11,413 nt of DNA from DATJZH01 sp035499215 (GTDB lineage Bacteria > Actinomycetota > Actinomycetes > Streptosporangiales > Streptosporangiaceae): positions 1 through 11,413 of the forward strand of contig DATJZH010000291.1 in assembly GCA_035499215.1 (NCBI GenBank). The letters run 5' to 3'. Shown here piece by piece: positions 7,571 to 11,413 of the stretch; within the stretch, counting starts at the first letter, position 1, and each line of letters starts with the position of its first letter. The notes under the pieces are model-generated. The model worked only from the letters and a program-made list of their open reading frames with translations. It did not search any database and had not been told where the DNA came from. Made by a program: the position numbers and the translations under genes.

Positions 7571-7979
7571 GCCCGCATCACGACCGACGCGCGGAACCGG
7601 CAGGCGGTGGAATGGCTGGGCTGCGCGTGGGGGCATGCCGTGGCGGACTCCGGCAGCCGCACCTTCCGCACCGGCTGGTCTGCACCAGCTCCAGGGCGAC
7701 GTCGCCAGCATCACGGCCGTGGTCAAGGCCCAGGGCAGCGGCACCAAGCTGGTCGGCCAGATGCAGCCCCACCACGAGGCCCGGGGCCTTTCGCGCCGGG
7801 AACTGGGCGGCAGCAGCGTGCCGCCGCTGGTTACCCGGATCGCCGGCAGGGAAAACGGGAGGGTAGTGATGAAAGACTTCCCGACCGAGTACTTCGACGT
7901 GATCCGCGGGTGCTCGGGCACGCAGACCCGTGCCGAGCTGGCCCGCCGGGCCGTCGACATCGTGACCCACGACCTGTAA
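7548..7979 (+). CDS. Unrecognised small protein between GT5 and GH57; probably frameshifted
   Basis: As written, an uninterrupted frame runs from ATG 7548 (overlapping the GT5 gene by 23 bp, no ribosome site) to TAA 7977-7979, giving 143 residues. The part from about 7680 (LHQLQGDVASITAVVKAQGS onward) has near-uniform G/C third positions and looks coding; it contains LVGQMQPHHEARGL and ends ARRAVDIVTHDL. The first 44 residues look like noncoding translation. In 7571-7678 the well-biased frame is instead that of the GT5 gene, reading ITTDARNRQAVEWLGCAWGH and on to FRTGW. The two parts join if one base near 7679 is extra, giving a protein of roughly 120-135 residues; the only start in the upstream piece is GTG 7607. 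Either the gene is broken here, the sequence has an error, or a shorter protein is made. I do not recognise the family. It lies 17 bp before the GH57 gene and is likely co-transcribed with it. Confidence 0.5.
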   Translation: MSISAVNRPASRPTRGTGRRWNGWAARGGMPWRTPAAAPSAPAGLHQLQGDVASITAVVKAQGSGTKLVGQMQPHHEARGLSRRELGGSSVPPLVTRIAGRENGRVVMKDFPTEYFDVIRGCSGTQTRAELARRAVDIVTHDL

Positions 7980-7984
7980 CCGCC

Positions 7985-7990
7985 AAGGAG
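7985..7990 (+). promoter_or_regulatory. Strong ribosome binding site that sets the GH57 start
   Basis: AAGGAG lies 6 bp before ATG 7997. It separates the GH57 start from a longer open frame reaching back to GTG 7607. The residues before Met at 7997 have no GH57 counterpart, while HQP sits at the expected distance after it. Confidence 0.8.
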
Positions 7991-7996
7991 CGCCCG

Positions 7997-9184
7997 ATGG
8001 CCGACGTGGCCTTCGCCCTGGTCCTCAACTTGCATCAGCCTGCCTACAACCTTGAGGACCTCCTCGAGCGGAACGAGTGGGAGGCCAGAGAGATCCTCTG
8101 GGCCATGGACCGCATCCCCCGATCGCTGTGGGCATACGAGGATGTCGGCCGGGTGCACCTGGCACTTTCTGGCACCCTGCTCGAGACCCTGGCCAGCCCG
8201 GGCTTCCAGCGCCGGGTCTACGGCATCGTCGATTGCGGATCGCTGCTGTGGTATCTGCAGAACACCAGGATCATTCACATCCTGGGAACCGCCTACTACC
8301 ATCCCGTCCTCCCCCTCATCCCCCGAGCCGACTGTGACGAGCAGCTCGAGCGCTGGCAGGGCATTGGCCGGCACCTTTTTGCGCGGGCCAGCTTTCCCGG
8401 GTTCTGGCCACCGGAGATGGGCTTCTGCATGGAGCTCATCCCCGCGCTCAAACGCCGGGGCTACCGCTACGCGCTCGTCGACAGCGAAAACGTCGAAGCG
8501 GTCACCCCGATGGACTGGGGCGAACTGCGCTACCGCCCGCACGTCGCGCGGTTCGGGGGCGAGGAGATCATCGTCGTGGTACGGGACCGGGAGCTCTCCA
8601 ACGCCCAGCAGGCGGGGATGGACCCAGGCTGGTTTGTTCACGAGGTGTCCCGGCGGACCAGCCACTGCGACTTCCCGCCCCTCGTGACCACCTGCACCGA
8701 TGGCGACAACGGCGGCTGGTTCCGCAACACCTCGGCCGGAGCCAATTTCTGGCAGTCCTTCTACGAGAGCCTGTTGCAGCGGGTTCGGGACAACCGAAGC
8801 GACGGCATCCGTCCCTGCTTTATCGACGACTACCTCGACCGCCACGGCTCGCATGGCGAGGTCACCGTGCGTCCGGGCGCGTGGAACACCGGCTGGCACG
8901 ACGGCTCCGGCTTTACCCAGTGGATCGGCTCGCAGGCCCAGCAGGACGCCCTGACTCGCCTCGACGAGATCAGCCAGGCCATCCACGCTGCCCGGCGCAA
9001 CGCCACCGGCATCAAGGTGCGCGACCCCGACGTCTACCGGCTGCTCGAGCAGGCCCACTGGCGGGTCCTGCGCGCCGAGACCAGCTGTAATTTCTTCTGG
9101 GGCGAGGCATGGCTGCAGCGCTGCCACGACGACCTCGACCGGGCCACCCTCTTTCTGGACCAGGCCGGATCGCGCCTGGCCTGA
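7997..9184 (+). CDS. Glycoside hydrolase family 57 (alpha-glucan active)
   Basis: A 395-residue protein with all five GH57 sequence regions in order: region 1 LNLHQPAYN (10-18), region 2 HILGTAYYHPVLPLIP (94-109), region 3 FWPPEMGF (136-143, likely nucleophile E140), region 4 TTCTDGDNGGWF (231-242, likely acid/base D235) and region 5 AETSCNFFWGEAW (360-372). GH57 enzymes are retaining alpha-glucan enzymes: alpha-amylase, amylopullulanase, 4-alpha-glucanotransferase or 1,4-alpha-glucan branching enzyme. The motifs do not settle which. The chain is shorter than the classical 520-700-residue branching and glucanotransferase members, consistent with a compact single-barrel subgroup. There is no signal peptide, so it acts inside the cell, where the upstream GT5 synthase would make its substrate. 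The active-site residues appear intact. The start is fixed by AAGGAG at 7985-7990. Confidence 0.9.
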   Translation: MADVAFALVLNLHQPAYNLEDLLERNEWEAREILWAMDRIPRSLWAYEDVGRVHLALSGTLLETLASPGFQRRVYGIVDCGSLLWYLQNTRIIHILGTAYYHPVLPLIPRADCDEQLERWQGIGRHLFARASFPGFWPPEMGFCMELIPALKRRGYRYALVDSENVEAVTPMDWGELRYRPHVARFGGEEIIVVVRDRELSNAQQAGMDPGWFVHEVSRRTSHCDFPPLVTTCTDGDNGGWFRNTSAGANFWQSFYESLLQRVRDNRSDGIRPCFIDDYLDRHGSHGEVTVRPGAWNTGWHDGSGFTQWIGSQAQQDALTRLDEISQAIHAARRNATGIKVRDPDVYRLLEQAHWRVLRAETSCNFFWGEAWLQRCHDDLDRATLFLDQAGSRLA

Positions 9185-9200
9185 TCTCGCCGCTGGCCAG

Positions 9201-9232
9201 CCCGGCAGACCAGGCAGTCCTGGCGGGCCGGG
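9201..9232 (+). terminator. Nested hairpin after the GH57 gene
   Basis: The outer stem pairs CCCGGC (9201-9206) with GCCGGG (9227-9232). The inner stem pairs CCAGG (9210-9214) with CCTGG (9219-9223) around a CAGT loop. The two are separated by a 3x3 internal loop. It begins 17 bp after the GH57 stop and is followed by GGTTGAATC rather than a T run. This fits the U-poor terminators of actinobacteria and would end the GT5-GH57 transcript. Confidence 0.5.
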
Positions 9233-9378
9233 TTGAATCACTGCCAGCTGAGCCAGGTGGTGCAGGCTCCGCCCTCGACTCCTGGTCCTCACTGGATGCT
9301 ACCCTTGAGACTTAAACCCCATACGTACCCGTAGCTGACGTTGCGGGCGTGAGTAGCCTGGCAGCCAAAGGCGGTTTG

Positions 9379-9407
9379 TTGACGGTCGCAGGAGACCCGG
9401 TTAGGGA
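9379..9407 (+). promoter_or_regulatory. Weak promoter-like pair before the lysozyme-like gene
   Basis: TTGACG at 9379-9384 is followed after 17 bp by TAGGGA at 9402-9407. The -35 is close to consensus and the -10 is poor. If used, it would give a leader of nearly 400 nt before the start at 9792. This is the best pair I found by eye in the gap. Confidence 0.2.
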
Positions 9408-9593
9408 CAACGGCGGAGCCGGCAGCGGGCCCAGGGCGGGTTGCGGCGGTCCCGGTACCGGCCGTACGGGATCGGCCGGCGGTGTGGGCCAGCCGCAGCT
9501 GGCGGGCGGCGCTGCCAGCCCGCTGCTGCTCCGCCGACGACCAGGCGGGTCCGCCGGGGGCCTCGGGATCCGAAGACGGCGGCGGATGCACGT

Positions 9594-9683
9594 GCTGACA
9601 AGGCCCGGGATGCCGTGCGCCAGTCCCAGCACGAAGTACCCGGATACCTGGCCGCCGAAAGCCCGGTCCGGCCAGGCGGCCAC
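9594..9683 (-). pseudogene. Possible remnant of a LanC-like (lanthionine cyclase) gene
   Basis: Read leftward from ATG 9683, this frame encodes DRAFGGQVSGYFVLGLAHGI and continues with PG. The segment GYFVLGLAHGIPG (9603-9641) closely resembles the LanC signature around GLAHGIPG, which includes a conserved active-site His. The match ends within about 30 residues. Beyond 9594 the frame becomes Arg/Pro-rich without LanC features, and a neighbouring minus frame reads DPEAPGGPAWSSAEQQ, as if the phase had changed. A working LanC is about 400 residues, so nothing functional could come from this. The match is short and may be chance. Confidence 0.3.
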
Positions 9684-9776
9684 AGCATCTCGGGATCGCC
9701 GTACATCATCGACTTTTCATCTAGCCCATGCTCCGGGACGGCTCTACGCAGCTTTGACACTCTTGATTTGTCGTTC

Positions 9777-9783
9777 GGGGGAG
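9777..9783 (+). promoter_or_regulatory. Ribosome binding site that sets the lysozyme-like start
   Basis: GGGGGAG lies 8 bp before ATG 9792. It decides for this start over the in-frame upstream extension, whose translation has no domain match. Confidence 0.7.
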
Positions 9784-9791
9784 ATAGGCCT

Positions 9792-10577
9792 ATGTCAGAA
9801 CAACCGCACGCGTCAGGCCCGGGCACGGACGTCGACTGGGCGTGGGTCTTCCAGCAGAGCGGCCCGCGCGTGCTGCACGCCCAGCCCCCGGATCCGTCCG
9901 GGCCGCCCGGAGGTATCCAGATAGCCGCAGGCGTGGATCTGAGCCGCCTGAAGGTGCGCGACCTGGCGCTCTCGGGCCTGGACCCGGACGCGATAGAGCG
10001 CCTGGCGCCTTTCCTCGGCCTGCGCGGCGAAGCTGCCACCGCGGCTCTGGCGCAATACGTCGGAACGCTCGGCCCGCTGACGGTGAGCAACTCCGAGGCC
10101 GCCGCATTAGAGCGTGCCATGGCCGCAGAGACACTGGCCGGCCTGCAGGCGCGGTATCTGCAGGACACCGGGCGCGTCTTCAGTGTCCTCAACTCCGACC
10201 TGCAGACGGCCATCGCCGACCTGGCATACCAGTACGGCCCCGATATCCGGCGCTACAGCCCGATTCTGTGGGGGCTGCTCGGGACCGGTCAGTGGGAACT
10301 GGTCGCCGCCGAGCTTCTGCGCTTGCAGGGTCCCTGGGCAGCGCGCCGGCGCGCGGAAGGGGTTCTGGTGCTGCGCGCGCTTGAGACCGGCTCGCCCGCG
10401 GAGCGCCTCGCCAGGATCTGGGAGCGTGCTGATGACAACAGCCAGCTGTGGCTGCAGTCGCTGGCCCGGCGAGGCAGCCTGCACAAGGCGATCTACCTGC
10501 CGCCGGGGATCTGGCCAACTTATCCGCTCGCCGACGACACCGAGACCGCGCCAGGCGTCGGCGAATTCCTGCTGTGA
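9792..10577 (+). CDS. Pesticin/T4-lysozyme-fold protein, catalytic residues apparently lost
   Basis: A 261-residue protein. Residues about 16-195 resemble the muramidase domain of pesticin and related T4-type lysozymes, which cut peptidoglycan glycan strands. Matching landmarks are GGIQIAAGVDLSRL (40-53; family form GVTIGxGxDLG), LAPFLGLRGEAA (71-82), a loading-helix block with SNSEAAALE (99-107), LNSDLQTAIADLAYQYG (133-149), W160, GQWELVAAELLRL (166-178) and RRRAEGVLVL (185-194). In T4 lysozyme the catalytic Glu sits just before a Gly and the essential Thr lies in the TIGIG strand. The aligned positions here appear to be Ser23 and Gln44. Lytic activity is therefore doubtful and a binding or structural role is possible. 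There is no signal peptide or membrane segment, so any cell-wall role needs another export route. Residues 196-261 are an unassigned tail. Its TGA overlaps the start of the next gene. The family call is by eye and moderate. Confidence 0.68.
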   Translation: MSEQPHASGPGTDVDWAWVFQQSGPRVLHAQPPDPSGPPGGIQIAAGVDLSRLKVRDLALSGLDPDAIERLAPFLGLRGEAATAALAQYVGTLGPLTVSNSEAAALERAMAAETLAGLQARYLQDTGRVFSVLNSDLQTAIADLAYQYGPDIRRYSPILWGLLGTGQWELVAAELLRLQGPWAARRRAEGVLVLRALETGSPAERLARIWERADDNSQLWLQSLARRGSLHKAIYLPPGIWPTYPLADDTETAPGVGEFLL

Positions 10578-11413
10578 GCCCGCCGGCGCCATTTCGTGCT
10601 GTGTGGTCATTCTGGACCAGGCCCTATCAGGACGCAAGCGGACCCCGCTGGGGGAGCCACGAAGCGCATCTCCTTTCCTGGGCCCTGTCTTTCCTGACTG
10701 CGCGCGCGCACTATTCGCGGACAGTATTGATCACCGATACCGATGGCGCTGATTTGCTGTGCGACAGGCTCGGGCTCGAGTTTGGCGAGGTCAGCGTGGC
10801 GCTCGATGGCCTGCACAGCCAAAGTTCCTCATGGTGGGTGGCAGGCAAGCTCACCACCTACGCGATGCAGCAGGAGCCCTTCCTGCATATCGATGCGGAT
10901 GTGTTCCTGTGGCGGCCGCTTCCCGAACGACTGCAATCGGCAACTCTGATGGCCCAGCATCCCGAAGACTTCACGGCCGGAGATCCGGCAAGCTACTACC
11001 ATCCGGAACTGGTCGACGCGCTCATCGAGCAGCATCGCGGCTGGCTGCCGCCCTGCTGGCGTCTCGCGTCGGTCGGAGCGGCACGCCGTCGGGCGGTCTG
11101 CTGCGGGATCCTGGGCGGCAGCGACGTTGCGTTCCTCAACGGCTATGCACGCGAAGCGCTGCTCACCCTTAAACACCCGCGAAATCAGGAGGCGTGGCGG
11201 CAGCTTCCGCAGCCGGAGGCACATAATGTCCTGTTCGAGCAATACCTCCTCTGGGCACACCTATCACATACCCGTACTGTGCAAGGAAGCCCGCTCCCAG
11301 AATTCGAATACCTCTTCCCGTCGCTGGAGGCAGCCTTTACGCCGAGTTACGCCGCGAAGGCTGGCTTTACCCATCTCATGGGATCAGCCAAGCACAAGAC
11401 GAAAATTCTCGAC
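10574..11413 (+). CDS. Glycosyltransferase-like protein with DxD motif (DUF6734-like), 3' truncated
   Basis: An open frame of 280 codons runs from GTG 10574 to the window end without a stop. The start shares GTGA with the stop of the lysozyme-like gene, a sign of translational coupling. Visible features are FRAVWSFWTRPY at the first strand (7-18), TVLITDTDGADLL (50-62), WWVAGKLTTYAMQQEP (87-102), the DxD motif in FLHIDADVFLWRPLP (103-117; D107 and D109), AQHPEDF (127-133), CCGILGGSDVAFLNGY (176-191), FEQYLLW (221-227) and HLMGSAKH (267-274). A hydrophobic strand followed by DxD and a later CGILGG-type turn suggest a GT-A glycosyltransferase fold using a metal-bound nucleotide sugar. From memory it resembles DUF6734; the number should be confirmed. 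Substrate is unknown. There is no signal peptide or membrane anchor in the visible part. GTG 10601 is an alternative start but would cut into the first strand. Confidence 0.78.
   Translation, partial: MSPPAPFRAVWSFWTRPYQDASGPRWGSHEAHLLSWALSFLTARAHYSRTVLITDTDGADLLCDRLGLEFGEVSVALDGLHSQSSSWWVAGKLTTYAMQQEPFLHIDADVFLWRPLPERLQSATLMAQHPEDFTAGDPASYYHPELVDALIEQHRGWLPPCWRLASVGAARRRAVCCGILGGSDVAFLNGYAREALLTLKHPRNQEAWRQLPQPEAHNVLFEQYLLWAHLSHTRTVQGSPLPEFEYLFPSLEAAFTPSYAAKAGFTHLMGSAKHKTKILD

Larger units (their letters stand above)
9185..9791. other. 607-bp gap with no intact gene
   Basis: The gap holds a nested hairpin at 9201-9232, a weak promoter-like pair at 9379-9407 and a possible minus-strand LanC-like remnant at 9594-9683 (separate entries). 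The lysozyme-like frame stays open upstream to about 9441, but its translation there is Arg/Pro/Gly-rich with no family match. The strong ribosome site at 9777-9783 argues for the start at 9792. A TTGACA hexamer at 9754-9759 has no -10 at proper spacing before the start. Confidence 0.5.

Noticed and set aside
7607..7996. In-frame upstream extension of the GH57 gene
   Set aside because: AAGGAG at proper spacing sets ATG 7997. The extension after about 7679 reads as His/Arg/Gly-rich noncoding translation and adds nothing to the GH57 fold.
6971..9292. A 773-codon open frame on the minus strand, antisense to GT5, the small gene and GH57
   Set aside because: It is a mirror of high-GC codon use on the plus strand. 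Its translation has no family motifs, while the plus strand carries complete GT5 and GH57 motif sets.
9754..9759. TTGACA hexamer before the lysozyme-like gene as a promoter -35
   Set aside because: No -10-like hexamer lies 16-18 bp downstream; that position is the G run of the ribosome site.
9441..9791. In-frame upstream extension of the lysozyme-like gene
   Set aside because: The extension is Arg/Pro-rich with no domain match, and a strong GGGGGAG site supports the start at 9792.

Overview
The window is high-GC DNA with actinobacterial character. Codon third positions are strongly G/C, GTG starts occur, the genes are packed on both strands, and it carries a full-length Lhr helicase and a MOSC protein of the kinds common in soil actinomycetes. 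I cannot name the genus. No tRNA, rRNA, CRISPR array, insertion sequence or replication origin was seen.

Layout. Positions 2-289 hold the C-terminal end of an unrecognised protein (+). It converges on a 1415-codon lhr-type DNA helicase gene on the minus strand (326-4573). A 101-bp divergent gap separates lhr from a YcbX/mARC-like MOSC protein (+, 4675-5754) that has an unusual low-complexity tail. After a 343-bp gap comes a three-gene (+) group: a glycogen/starch synthase of family GT5 (6098-7570), a short unrecognised gene that looks frameshifted (ending at 7979), and a GH57 glycoside hydrolase (7997-9184). A nested hairpin follows this group. A 607-bp gap then holds a possible minus-strand remnant of a LanC-like gene. 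Last comes a translationally coupled pair: a pesticin/T4-lysozyme-like protein whose catalytic residues seem to be replaced (9792-10577), and a DxD glycosyltransferase-like protein that starts inside the preceding stop codon (GTGA overlap) and runs off the right edge (10574-11413).

How the genes may work together. The GT5 synthase and GH57 enzyme form a plausible intracellular alpha-glucan module: one elongates alpha-1,4-glucan from a nucleotide sugar, the other cleaves or rearranges it. The synthase resembles the plant SSIII/SSIV and cyanobacterial/deltaproteobacterial type more than enzymes I associate with actinobacteria, its codons are visibly less GC-rich than lhr, and the usual ADP-glucose-binding Lys of the KxGGL motif is Gln. 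The lysozyme-fold plus glycosyltransferase-like pair is the least explained unit and the best candidate for something undescribed. All function calls rest on motifs read by eye; no database search was possible.
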